Assembly: GCA_018380115.1 (NCBI GenBank)
Contig: JAGZUF010000011.1
Coordinates: 1 to 64,000, forward strand
Length of the DNA: 64,000 nt
From: Oscillospiraceae bacterium
GTDB lineage: Bacteria; Bacillota; Clostridia; Oscillospirales; Ruminococcaceae
Reading direction: 5' to 3'
Part shown: piece by piece, positions 41,035 through 49,075 of the stretch
Position numbering within the stretch: position 1 is the stretch's first letter
Layout: the number at the start of each line of letters is the position of its first letter
Translations under genes and position numbers: made by a program
The notes under the pieces: model-generated
What the model was told of the DNA's origin: nothing
Database searches by the model: none
What the model saw: the letters and a program-made list of their open reading frames with translations, nothing else

Positions 41035-41835
41035 ATGGCAAAATACAGGGCAATACCGCCCGGTTTTATGACAGTTGGCGAGGCGGCGAAGAAAATGGGC
41101 GTTACCGTCCGCACTTTGCAATATTACGACAGAGAGGGCGTTCTCTCTCCGCCGGCGGCTAGCGAGGGAGGGCGCAGGCTCTATACGTACAAAGAGCTGG
41201 TGCAGCTTCATCAGATATTATCGCTGAGGTCGCTTGGCTTTTCGCTGGAGGATATCAAGCAGCGCGTGACCGCATTGGAAACGCCCGTCGATGTTGCAGA
41301 GGCCCTTGCGGGGCAGGCAGAAGAGCTTCGCAAAAAAATAGAGGAGCTGACGGCCTCTCTGACGGCGATAGAACAGTTGAAGGCGGAGGTGCTGCAAATG
41401 CAGACGGTGAGCTTCAAAAAGTATGCGGATATCATTGTGAACCTGCAAATGAAGAATGCTTCCTATCACCTGATCAAGCGCTTTGACGATGACATGCTGG
41501 ATTATATCCGCAGCCGGTTCGACAAAGAAAGCGGTCTGGATTTTATGGAGAGGTTTGACCGCATAAGCGACGCTATTGTGCAGTTGAAAAAAACAGGGGT
41601 GCCGCCCGGCAGCGAGAGAGGCCGGCAGGCCGCAAAGGAATACTGGGGCCTTATTATGGAATTTACAGACGGGGATATGGGCATGCTTCCGAAGCTGGTG
41701 GAAATAGGAAAAATCGGCGCGCCAGCAAACAACTGGGAGGAAAGGCAGAAGCTGGTGAACGAGTATATAGAGCCTGCCCTGCAGCTCTATTTTGCAGAGT
41801 TGGGGGCGGACCCGTTTCAGGAGGTGGAGGAATGA
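41035..41835 (+). CDS. MerR-family transcriptional regulator
   Basis: A 266-residue regulator. The N-terminal MerR winged helix (FMTVGEAAKKMGVTVRTLQYYDREGVL, about 9-33, then RRLYTYKELVQLHQI) is followed by a coiled coil (about 95-130) and a C-terminal effector-like region (about 140-260) of the TipAS-like kind that binds small organic ligands. Start ATG 41035 after AAGGGGGAAAG; an ATG at 41011 would lie upstream of that site. A TATAAT is at 41003-41008. It overlaps the ABC ATPase gene by 4 bp, so it probably controls the exporter. Confidence 0.9.
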   Translation: MAKYRAIPPGFMTVGEAAKKMGVTVRTLQYYDREGVLSPPAASEGGRRLYTYKELVQLHQILSLRSLGFSLEDIKQRVTALETPVDVAEALAGQAEELRKKIEELTASLTAIEQLKAEVLQMQTVSFKKYADIIVNLQMKNASYHLIKRFDDDMLDYIRSRFDKESGLDFMERFDRISDAIVQLKKTGVPPGSERGRQAAKEYWGLIMEFTDGDMGMLPKLVEIGKIGAPANNWEERQKLVNEYIEPALQLYFAELGADPFQEVEE

Positions 41836-42647
41836 GCGCAGCGATACAGGTTTGCGGGCTGAAAAAAAGCTATGGCGGCCGTGCCGTCCTCAAAGGGCTG
41901 GATTTCCATATCCGGCAGGGGGAGATATTTGCCCTTCTGGGGGTGAACGGCGCGGGGAAGACAACGGCGCTTGAATGTATGGAGGGCCTGAGAAGCTGCG
42001 ACGGCGGCACAGTTACTGTATATGGGAAAATAGGCATTCAGCTTCAGTCGGCGTCGCTGCCTGCACACATCAAACCAATGGAGGCTGTAAAGCTGTTCTC
42101 CAAATGGAGCGGGGCGGAGCCGGACGGCTCTGTACTGGCAGCCCTTGGCATACGGGAAATGGAGAGAAAGCAGTATGTTCAGCTTTCCACAGGGCAGAAG
42201 CGGCGGCTTCACCTGGCCCTCGCCCTTATTGGAAACCCGGACATCATTTTTCTGGATGAGCCGACTGCAGGGCTTGACGTGGAGGGCAGGTTTGCATTGC
42301 ACGAGCAGATACGAAGGCTGAAGACGAAGGGAAAAACCGTCATTTTAGCCAGCCATGATATGGCGGAGGTGGAGACCCTGTGCGACTGTATCGCAATTTT
42401 GAATGGCGGGCGCATTTCCTTTTGCGGCACGGCCTCTGAGCTGACTGACAGGGTGGGGCAAAAATACTTTATCCATATCGAGACGCAGCGGGGAGACAGC
42501 ACCCTTGAAACAGAAAGCATAGAGGACACTCTGCTTTCGCTTCTAAACAGGCTGAAAAGCGAGGGAACCAGGGTGCTGGACATCAAAGTGGACAGGGGCA
42601 CGCTGGAGCAGCACTTTATGGAAATGACGGGGAGGGCAGGACAATGA
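41832..42647 (+). CDS. ABC transporter ATPase (ABC-2 type)
   Basis: A 271-residue ATPase with Walker A GVNGAGKTT, signature STGQKRR, Walker B IIFLDEPTAGLD and H-loop ILASHDMAE. The domain and short C-terminal part (about 215-271) are typical of ABC-2 exporters of drugs or antimicrobial peptides. It lies between a MerR regulator and a permease, with 4-bp overlaps on both sides. Confidence 0.93.
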   Translation: MSAAIQVCGLKKSYGGRAVLKGLDFHIRQGEIFALLGVNGAGKTTALECMEGLRSCDGGTVTVYGKIGIQLQSASLPAHIKPMEAVKLFSKWSGAEPDGSVLAALGIREMERKQYVQLSTGQKRRLHLALALIGNPDIIFLDEPTAGLDVEGRFALHEQIRRLKTKGKTVILASHDMAEVETLCDCIAILNGGRISFCGTASELTDRVGQKYFIHIETQRGDSTLETESIEDTLLSLLNRLKSEGTRVLDIKVDRGTLEQHFMEMTGRAGQ

Positions 42648-43360
42648 ACGGTTTTTTATACGGCCTGGCACTTCAGTGGAGGCTGGATATCAGAAGCCGG
42701 ACCCTGCTGGTTACCTGCTACCTTGTACCGCTTGTTTTCTTTCTTCTTATGGGCGGCATTTTCACTTCCGTCATGCCCGAAATGAAAAGCACGCTGATAA
42801 GTTCTATGATTGTGATGAGTGTCTCCATGGGGGCGCTTATCGGGCTGCCGCCTTCTCTGCTGGAGACATATGGAAGCGATGTGAAACAGATGTATAAGGC
42901 GAACGGGGTGCCCGTATATTTGGGGCTTGTCACAATGGCCTTTTCTGCATTTATCCACCTGATGCTCACCACTGCCATGATACTAATGCTTGCCCCGCCG
43001 CTGTTCGGGGCAGCTCTGCCTGCAAGCCTTTTCCGTTTTTTCCCTGCGCTGGCCCTGTATACCATTGCGTCGCTGGGTATTGGCAGCGTGCTGGGGCTGG
43101 CCGCAAAAAGCCAGGCAAAATTGACGATGGCGGCACAGCTTGTGTTCCTGCCGTCCATCATGCTTTCCGGCATCATGTTCCCCGCAAGCCTGCTGCCAGG
43201 CCCTTTGGAGGGCGCGGGGCGCATTTTTCCCGCCTTTTGGGGCTACAGGGCAATGCTGGACGGCGGCCTTCGGTTGGAAAACCTGTGGTATCTTGTGCTT
43301 GTATCCTGCTTGGCGTTCGGTGTGTGCGGCATACTTCTGAAAGAGAAAATCGCCGTATGA
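42644..43360 (+). CDS. ABC-2 type permease
   Basis: A 238-residue membrane protein with six predicted helices (one near 20-40, then 55-75, 95-120, 130-150, 165-180, 215-232). It is the membrane partner of the preceding ATPase; the loop ASLLPGPLEGAGRIFPAFWGYRAM before the last helix is common in this family. MerR control suggests an inducible exporter of a toxic compound; the substrate is unknown. Confidence 0.9.
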   Translation: MNGFLYGLALQWRLDIRSRTLLVTCYLVPLVFFLLMGGIFTSVMPEMKSTLISSMIVMSVSMGALIGLPPSLLETYGSDVKQMYKANGVPVYLGLVTMAFSAFIHLMLTTAMILMLAPPLFGAALPASLFRFFPALALYTIASLGIGSVLGLAAKSQAKLTMAAQLVFLPSIMLSGIMFPASLLPGPLEGAGRIFPAFWGYRAMLDGGLRLENLWYLVLVSCLAFGVCGILLKEKIAV

Positions 43361-43399
43361 TTATGGTGTTGCTGATTTGCCGAGCAATTATGGAAATGA

Positions 43400-43450
43400 T
43401 TGCAAAGAGGGCCTGACGATTTATCCGTCAGGCCCTCTTTGCAATTTTTC
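43400..43450 (+). terminator. terminator of the MerR-ABC operon
   Basis: TTGCAAAGAGGGCCTGACG pairs with CGTCAGGCCCTCTTTGCAA and is followed by TTTTTC. Confidence 0.92.
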
Positions 43451-43492
43451 TGCGTGCCTTTGGCTGGGTCCACAGGTACAGCACAGAAGCAA

Positions 43493-43792
43493 TCAGGCCC
43501 CCGTGCTCTCGCGCGAGGGATAATACAGGTTGTTGGAGATGAATTCCAGTTTGTCGCGCAGCGTATGCTCCAACTCGTTGATCGTGCTCACCATGCTCAT
43601 CACAGTATCATTCACGTTCATAATTTCTTCCAGCGTCACTTCGCCCATGCTGATGGCCTTGTGCAGCTTTTCGCTTTCCGCGTGCAGGATATGGCTGAGG
43701 GCTGTTTCCTCCAATGCGATGGATTCAATCAGGTCTGTGATGGCCTGGCTCATGGAAATAGGGTTTGCAGACGTGGCAATGGTCATTGGCAT
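43493..43792 (-). CDS. small helical protein of unknown function
   Basis: A 99-residue protein beginning MPMTIATSANPISM. Start ATG 43792 after AAGGGAGGAG. The body (about 14-90) is almost all amphipathic helix, with IALEETALSHILHAESEKLH and LRDKLEFISNN; heptad-like spacing of Leu, Ile and Met suggests coiled coil or helical bundle. Similar small Clostridial proteins occur, some near spore or surface genes, but I do not recognise the function. The longer reading frame upstream to 44251 would overlap lgt and is not used. Confidence 0.7.
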   Translation of the reverse strand: MPMTIATSANPISMSQAITDLIESIALEETALSHILHAESEKLHKAISMGEVTLEEIMNVNDTVMSMVSTINELEHTLRDKLEFISNNLYYPSRESTGA

Positions 43793-43916
43793 AGAATAGC
43801 TCCTCCCTTTCGTGCCCGGCCCAAAAGAGCAGGGCTTTGCCCTTATTCTATGCCTGTAAAAAGAAAAGGTGAGGAAAACGGGTGCCTTATACAGAGGGCG
43901 GTGCCCCGGGCCCGCC

Positions 43917-44696
43917 TCATTTTGAGGTGCGCTTTTTACGGTTACGGCACAGGGCCGATGCGCAAAATGCGAACAGGGCCAAAGAAAGCCACTGGGATGT
44001 GGAAAGGCCGAACCAGATGCCGCGGACTGCGTCGCCGCGCAGAAATTCCAGCAGAAACCGCACGGGGGCATATAAAAGGAGATAAAAAGGCAATGCTTTG
44101 CCATGTCCTTCGGTGCGCAGGGCAAAGCGCCACACAAGCAGAAAGATAAGCGCCTCAAACGCAGCCTCTGCAAGCTGAACGGGGAAATAGGGCACGCCGT
44201 TGGGCGCGCTGAGTGAGCATGTAAAGGCAAGGCCAAAGTGCCTGCTTTCAACGCCGTAGCAGCATCCGTTCAAAAAGCAGCCAATGCGGCCAAACACATG
44301 AAACAGGGGCAGGGCGGGCGCGAGGCAATCCCAAAACAGCGGGGCGTTCAGGTGATACCGGTGCAAATACCAATGCACCGAGGCAATAAAGCCCAGAAGG
44401 CCGCCGTAGTATACGGTGCCGCTTGTCAGCGTTATCTCTGCAAGCAACGCGGGCGCCTGCACAAGCCGACGCCAGTTTTGAACCAACAGAGGCGCGATAG
44501 TGAGCAGGTATAAAAGCTTTCCGCCGGCCAGAATGCCGATAAGCCCCATGGCGCCCGCATTGGTGATATCCACGCCGGGCAGAGCCATACGCCTGCTGCG
44601 GGGCAGCACAAAAGCACAGCATATGCCCGCGCCCGCCAGGCACATCAGCCACATGCTTTGAACAGAAAAACCAAACAGAGAGACCGTGGGAAGCAT
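43917..44696 (-). CDS. lgt: prolipoprotein diacylglyceryl transferase-like protein
   Basis: A 259-residue membrane protein with about seven helices. The Lgt signature GRIGCFLNGCCYG (about 133-145), the second Lgt block PYFPVQLAEA and RFLLEFLRGD are present. It transfers diacylglycerol from phosphatidylglycerol to the lipobox cysteine of lipoproteins. GCTCAGGAGG precedes the ATG. The N-terminal half shows YYGGLLGF as expected. The sequence is somewhat divergent; it may be a second, specialised Lgt. Confidence 0.88.
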   Translation of the reverse strand: MLPTVSLFGFSVQSMWLMCLAGAGICCAFVLPRSRRMALPGVDITNAGAMGLIGILAGGKLLYLLTIAPLLVQNWRRLVQAPALLAEITLTSGTVYYGGLLGFIASVHWYLHRYHLNAPLFWDCLAPALPLFHVFGRIGCFLNGCCYGVESRHFGLAFTCSLSAPNGVPYFPVQLAEAAFEALIFLLVWRFALRTEGHGKALPFYLLLYAPVRFLLEFLRGDAVRGIWFGLSTSQWLSLALFAFCASALCRNRKKRTSK

Positions 44697-44716
44697 ACAA
44701 AACCTCCTGAGCAGAT

Positions 44717-44757
44717 AAAAAGAAAGGCAGCGAAACGGTGTTCCGCTGCCTTTTTGA
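44717..44757 (-). terminator. terminator of the DUF4190-type gene
   Basis: On the minus strand AAAGGCAGCG pairs with CGCTGCCTTT and is followed by CTTTTT. Confidence 0.85.
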
Positions 44758-44768
44758 AAATGCTGAGC

Positions 44769-45089
44769 TTACATGTTTGCGGCCGCGGCGCCAAGGCTGG
44801 CAAGGGCGCCCAGAGCGCACAGCGCACACACCAGCAGAGCGGCACTCAGCGCAGTGCCGACAATGCTGCACACAAAGCCAGCTGTGGCAATGCTGGAGGG
44901 CGCCTGCTTGCGTGCCTTTACCCCCAGCACGATGCCAACAATGCCCAAAATCAGGCCGACATACACATACAGGAAAGAAAACACGATAGAGAGGATGCCC
45001 AGCACCAGCGAAATGATGCCCATTGTGTTATTGCCGCCCGCGTTGCCCGGCTGCATGCTGCTGTCCATGTTAGGCTGCATCTGTTCCAT
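44769..45089 (-). CDS. DUF4190-type small membrane protein
   Basis: A 106-residue protein with a hydrophilic, Asn/Gln/Met-rich N-terminus (about 1-22) and two membrane segments (MGIISLVLGILSIVFSFLYV with the following LGIVGIVLGVKA, and AGFVCSIVGTALSAALL). The pattern G-I-ISLVLGILSI ... GIVLGVKARK is typical of DUF4190 proteins, common in Firmicutes and of unknown function. AGGAGG precedes the ATG. It has its own promoter and terminator. Confidence 0.8.
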   Translation of the reverse strand: MEQMQPNMDSSMQPGNAGGNNTMGIISLVLGILSIVFSFLYVYVGLILGIVGIVLGVKARKQAPSSIATAGFVCSIVGTALSAALLVCALCALGALASLGAAAANM

Positions 45090-45170
45090 AATTGAATACC
45101 TCCTGAAATCACCGGTTTAATTTGGCATGCCCTTGCATCAAGGTGCAAACCGCAAAACATGCCTGTTTTC

Positions 45171-45199
45171 ATTTTAAGAGCATGCGCATATCTTGTCAA
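45171..45199 (-). promoter_or_regulatory. promoter of the DUF4190-type gene
   Basis: On the minus strand TTGACA (45199-45194), 17-bp spacer with ATGCGCAT, TAAAAT (45176-45171). Confidence 0.8.
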
Positions 45200-45229
45200 T
45201 AGAGGTTTGAAAAAGGCGTATGAGGGCGC

Positions 45230-46405
45230 TTAGAAATAGCTGACGCTGACGCGCTTTCCCATCTTTTCGAGGGCCTCGCTCAGCTGCTTCACAAGCTGTA
45301 TCTTGATGCCGAAGGTGATGGGAAGGTCCGGGTTCTGATGGGCCGGGTTGATGGCACGCCCCACAAAAAAGCAGATATCTGTGGCATATTCAAACAGATA
45401 CTGCGCAATGCGCGAGGCGCCGTCCGTCTGAAGGCTCCACAGGTTTGCCAAATCGCTGTTGTTCAAAAAAACATTGGCATATTCCACAACGCGCGAAAGC
45501 GTAATGACGCCCTCTGTCACAAGGTCTATGCCCCGGATGGTGGCGATGGGAGGGATGTCCGGGTCTGTGCCGTAATCCAAGCTGGTAACCACATCCTCGT
45601 GCAGATAACCTGCTGCCAGCTTCGAAGTGGTGCCTCCGCATACGATTTTCCTGCCCTCTTTGGCAAAGAACAGGGCCATCATCTTGCCCACATCCGCCGG
45701 GTCTGCCGGGGGGCCTATCATCAGGTTCACCGGCTTGCGCTCGCGCACGCGCACGGCCGCGACGGTGGTGTCGTCGCCCGGCTCGCCCGCGTACAGACGG
45801 TTGCATTCGTCTACAATAAGGGCCGCCATCATTTTGGCGGAAAGCGTGTCCTCATACATGCGCTCGGCAAATTCTACCACATTGTCGCGCTGCCAGCCGA
45901 AGTTCATGCTTTGGCCCACGCCGGCCCAAATGGCCCCGTCGCTCATGGCTATCATCATATCGTTCAGCTGCAGGGGGAATTTGCTCTCCAGAATGGTCTT
46001 GCCCTCTATCACGCGGCTGGTGGTGGGGTAGTCCCAATGCTTGCCGCCGCGCAGAAGGATGACGTTCGGATTGTCGAACTGGATGAGCGTGGCGGTGGTG
46101 TTGTCCTCCACGTGGATGATGGTAAAGGTGGAATATGCCACCTTGCGCACGCTGCAAACAGGCAGCGTTTTCACAATGGTATCCACACATTCCTCAATGG
46201 GCATGCCGTTTTCTATCATGGTAGAGAGGATCTTGCTCGTCAGCGTGGAGAGGATATTGGCCTTCACGCCGCTGCCAAGGCCATCCGCCAGAACCAGCGT
46301 CAGGCTGTTGTCGCTGCGGGCGATGATCTCCACGCGGTCGCCGCAAAGCTGCTCGCCCTTTTTGTTCAGGCTTACATAGCCGGTATCCGTGCAAAGCTTG
46401 TCCAT
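45230..46405 (-). CDS. SpoIIE-type PP2C phosphatase
   Basis: A 391-residue protein. The N-terminal half is a PP2C/SpoIIE-type serine phosphatase domain (LVLADGLGSGVKA near residue 38, MIAMSDGAIW near 150, PGDDTTVAAVRV near 210), with the aspartates that bind two metal ions. The second half (about 225-391) is a separate alpha-beta domain without a family I can name. It follows the sensory [FeFe]-hydrogenase gene by 17 bp. PP2C-type phosphatases are known partners of group C sensory hydrogenases; it may turn a hydrogen or redox signal into dephosphorylation of an anti-sigma-type protein. Confidence 0.9.
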   Translation of the reverse strand: MDKLCTDTGYVSLNKKGEQLCGDRVEIIARSDNSLTLVLADGLGSGVKANILSTLTSKILSTMIENGMPIEECVDTIVKTLPVCSVRKVAYSTFTIIHVEDNTTATLIQFDNPNVILLRGGKHWDYPTTSRVIEGKTILESKFPLQLNDMMIAMSDGAIWAGVGQSMNFGWQRDNVVEFAERMYEDTLSAKMMAALIVDECNRLYAGEPGDDTTVAAVRVRERKPVNLMIGPPADPADVGKMMALFFAKEGRKIVCGGTTSKLAAGYLHEDVVTSLDYGTDPDIPPIATIRGIDLVTEGVITLSRVVEYANVFLNNSDLANLWSLQTDGASRIAQYLFEYATDICFFVGRAINPAHQNPDLPITFGIKIQLVKQLSEALEKMGKRVSVSYF

Positions 46406-46422
46406 TCAGCGCCGCCCCTTCG

Positions 46423-48102
46423 TCATTCCTCTTTCAGTGCGTCCTTCAGTTTGGTGAGGGCCACCTTCGTCTCCGCCGTCGTCTCGCCCAGAAGCGAGGC
46501 TATCTCCTGCACCACGCGCATCTGCTTTTCTATCACTTCGTTGGTGATGTCCACCGTGCGCTCGGTGATTTTCGCGCGCTCGGCTGTGCGCGTCTCTTCC
46601 TCAGTAATGTCGCGCATGATGCTGAAGATAATGCGGTATTCCTTGTCGTATACAATGCTCTCGCTCACATACTTGCCGTATTCCGCCAGATACTTTTTCT
46701 TATCCTTTACCGGGATGCCCGTGGCCATGGCCTCCATATAATCCGCCGGGTTCAGAATGCGCACCACCGGGCACGAAAGAATATCGCCCGGCTGTTTCAA
46801 ATTGAACAGCGCGCAGGCCGCGCGGTTTATCTGCTGCACGCACAGCTCCTCATCCATCACAAAAATGGCGTTTGGTGTGTTGTTGATGACATAGCCGGAG
46901 AAGGTCTCGGCGCGCTCTTTCAAAAACGGCAGGCACATGGTAAGGTCCGCCTTGCCCTGATATACGGCAATGGCTTTTTCGCGGCAGGTGGCATAGCCGC
47001 AGCTGCCACAGTTCAATTCCTGCTCGGGCGCTGTTTTTCCCATTTTGGCAAGAATGTCGCGGATAGCCGCCTCGCCCGGCATCTGCTCGTGCGTGCCAAT
47101 ATACGGCATGTGCTTTTGCAGCTCTTCGCTTTCGGGAATATCCAGCGCATGGTCTGCTTCGCCGGCAAACTGCAGCACCTTGCTTTCGCCGCGCAGCACA
47201 GAGGCGTGGTGATGCCGGATGCCGGGGCCGTTCACGCACGCGCCCTCGCAGGCGTTCATCTCGATAAAGCAGTGATGGAACGTGCCGGCCTCTATCTCTT
47301 TCAGTGCGGCAATACAGTTCTGCACGCCGTCCACGGAAAGATAGGTAAAGCCGCTGTTTTCCGTGTGCATGCTTTTGATGACGCCGCCCTTGATGGGGAA
47401 GAACTGGGCGCGCTTGCCGCCGTCCGCCTCGGGGGTAGGGCAGGCAAGCTCCACACCGGCCTCGTTCAACCATGCCTCCAGCTCTTCAAACGTCAGCACG
47501 GCGTCGCACAGGCCGGGGTACAGGTCTGCCTCTTCCTTTTTCGAGATGCACGGGCCGATAAATACAGTGGCGGCGCCCGGCCGCTGCTGTTTTATGCGTT
47601 TACAGTGTGCCAGCATGGGGCTGAGCACCGGCGCCAGATACGGCAGTGCCAGCGGATGGTATTTCTGAATAAGCGCGTTGATGCTGTGGCAGCATGAAGA
47701 AATGATGACGTCATGCCTGCCGGAGGCCACCATGCGTTCGTATTCTGTTTTCACAATGGCCGCACCAATGGCGGTTTCTTCCGCGTCCGCAAAGCCAAGC
47801 TGCAAAAGCGCGCGGCGCATGGCGGCAAAATCCCTTGTGGCAAACTCTGCAATAAAAGAGGGGGCCACGCTGGCCACCACCGGGCGCCCGCTTTGCAGCA
47901 GTGCCTTTACAGCGGGAATATCATCGCGCACCTGCTTTGCGTCCTGCGGGCAGTTTACAAAGCAGCAGCCGCATAAAATGCATTCATCCGAAATAATGTT
48001 GGCCTGCCCGTCAGAGAACTTGATGCTTTTCACCGGGCAGTGACGGATACATTTATAACAGTTTTTACAGTTGGACCTTTTCAGCCCCAGCACCTTTTCC
48101 AT
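46423..48102 (-). CDS. sensory [FeFe]-hydrogenase (HydS/HsfB-like) with PAS domain
   Basis: A 559-residue protein. Two [4Fe-4S] motifs lie at the N-terminus (CKNCYKCIRHCP, CILCGCCFVNCP). The hydrogenase domain carries degenerate H-cluster motifs: SSCCHSI, GPCISKKEE and FIEMNACEGACVNGP instead of the catalytic TSCCPxW and MPCxxKxxE. A further Fe-S motif CGSCGYATC is near 380, then a PAS domain (about 415-500) and a helical end. This domain order is that of group C sensory hydrogenases, which sense hydrogen rather than turn it over. It sits between a ferredoxin-like gene and a PP2C phosphatase. Confidence 0.93.
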   Translation of the reverse strand: MEKVLGLKRSNCKNCYKCIRHCPVKSIKFSDGQANIISDECILCGCCFVNCPQDAKQVRDDIPAVKALLQSGRPVVASVAPSFIAEFATRDFAAMRRALLQLGFADAEETAIGAAIVKTEYERMVASGRHDVIISSCCHSINALIQKYHPLALPYLAPVLSPMLAHCKRIKQQRPGAATVFIGPCISKKEEADLYPGLCDAVLTFEELEAWLNEAGVELACPTPEADGGKRAQFFPIKGGVIKSMHTENSGFTYLSVDGVQNCIAALKEIEAGTFHHCFIEMNACEGACVNGPGIRHHHASVLRGESKVLQFAGEADHALDIPESEELQKHMPYIGTHEQMPGEAAIRDILAKMGKTAPEQELNCGSCGYATCREKAIAVYQGKADLTMCLPFLKERAETFSGYVINNTPNAIFVMDEELCVQQINRAACALFNLKQPGDILSCPVVRILNPADYMEAMATGIPVKDKKKYLAEYGKYVSESIVYDKEYRIIFSIMRDITEEETRTAERAKITERTVDITNEVIEKQMRVVQEIASLLGETTAETKVALTKLKDALKEE

Positions 48103-48106
48103 ATTA

Positions 48107-48373
48107 TCAGCCCTCGGAAGGTTTCAAAACATCCAGCACCTTTTCTTTGAAGATGCCGTCGAACGTATCGGCGTTCAGCCCCGTCACAATTTCATCGTCT
48201 ACCTTGATGGTCACGCCGTTCTGGCAGTGGCCAAGGCAGAAGGCAGCGCTGAGGGTGACGGTGTCCTCCAGGCCGTGCTCGCGCAACGCCTTTTTCAAAA
48301 GGTCTATCACGGTATAAGAGCCTTTCAGATGGCAGGACGAACCTACGCACACACAAATCTTCACGGATGTCAT
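48107..48373 (-). CDS. [2Fe-2S] thioredoxin-like ferredoxin (NuoE-like)
   Basis: An 88-residue protein of the thioredoxin-fold [2Fe-2S] family: CVGSSCHLKGS at the N-terminus and CLGHCQNG near 46 give the four Cys ligands. The ATG at 48373 is chosen over an adjacent GTG because of its spacing to GGAAA. It opens the hydrogenase operon, with 4 bp to the next gene, and probably feeds electrons to or from the sensory hydrogenase. Confidence 0.92.
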   Translation of the reverse strand: MTSVKICVCVGSSCHLKGSYTVIDLLKKALREHGLEDTVTLSAAFCLGHCQNGVTIKVDDEIVTGLNADTFDGIFKEKVLDVLKPSEG

Positions 48374-48417
48374 CACTTTCCTTTCGCCCGTGCCGCACGG
48401 GGCTAGTTACTACTTGT

Positions 48418-48446
48418 ATTATAACGAAAGCGGCAGGGAAGGTCAA
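48418..48446 (-). promoter_or_regulatory. promoter of the hydrogenase-sensor operon
   Basis: On the minus strand TTGACC (48446-48441), 17-bp spacer, TATAAT (48423-48418). Confidence 0.75.
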
Positions 48447-48625
48447 CGCGCGGCGCGAAAATAGACGAAGGCAGGCGGCATTTTGCATGTGGGCGGCTTG
48501 ACAGGTGCCTTGCACTTTATCCCGCATCCAAGGCGGCGGGCCATACACGGCCTTTGCTAAGGCACGATGACGCTGCCGCTTTGCCGCGAAACGGGAAAAA
48601 TACCTGTGAAAAGGCAGATATTCTC

Positions 48626-48654
48626 TTGACAAACGCCCCGTTTTTCGCTAAGAT
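48626..48654 (+). promoter_or_regulatory. tRNA-Ser promoter
   Basis: TTGACA (48626-48631), 17-bp spacer, TAAGAT (48649-48654), 14 bp before the tRNA. Confidence 0.85.
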
Positions 48655-48667
48655 AGAATGGCGCCGC

Positions 48668-48759
48668 GGAGAGATGGCTGAGCTGGTCTAAGGCGCACGA
48701 CTGGAAATCGTGTGTGCCCCATAAAGGCACCGAGGGTTCGAATCCCTCTCTCTCCGCCA
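48668..48759 (+). tRNA. tRNA-Ser (anticodon GGA)
   Basis: A 92-nt class II tRNA: acceptor GGAGAGA/TCTCTCC, anticodon stem ACGA/TCGT with loop containing GGA, a long variable arm (GTGCCCCATAAAGGCAC), T arm GAGGG-TTCGAAT-CCCTC, discriminator G and encoded CCA. Confidence 0.97.
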
Positions 48760-48761
48760 TG

Positions 48762-48797
48762 AAAAAGCCCGTGGAACCAATGTTCCGCGGGCTTTTT
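48762..48797 (+). terminator. tRNA-Ser terminator
   Basis: AAAAAGCCCGTGGAAC pairs with GTTCCGCGGGCTTTTTT three bases after the tRNA. Confidence 0.92.
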
Positions 48798-49075
48798 TGC
48801 ACACATATTCTTTTTGCAGTTCGGAAAAGGCCAAAGCAAACGTACAGGCGGTGCAGGGCACTGTGCGATGAAACTGGTGCAAGCTGAAAAGATGGCACAA
48901 GGGCGGCTGGGCGTGGTATAATATTTCCGTATAATGAACACAGACAAAATCAAGGCGCAAGCCCTGGCAAACAAATGCCGCCCCGCTGTGAACATCGGCG
49001 CCCTGCAGGCGCAAATGGGGCCGGTATGGTGCCATAATCCCAAGCCACTGTGAGTAAAAACAGGAGGCATATGAC

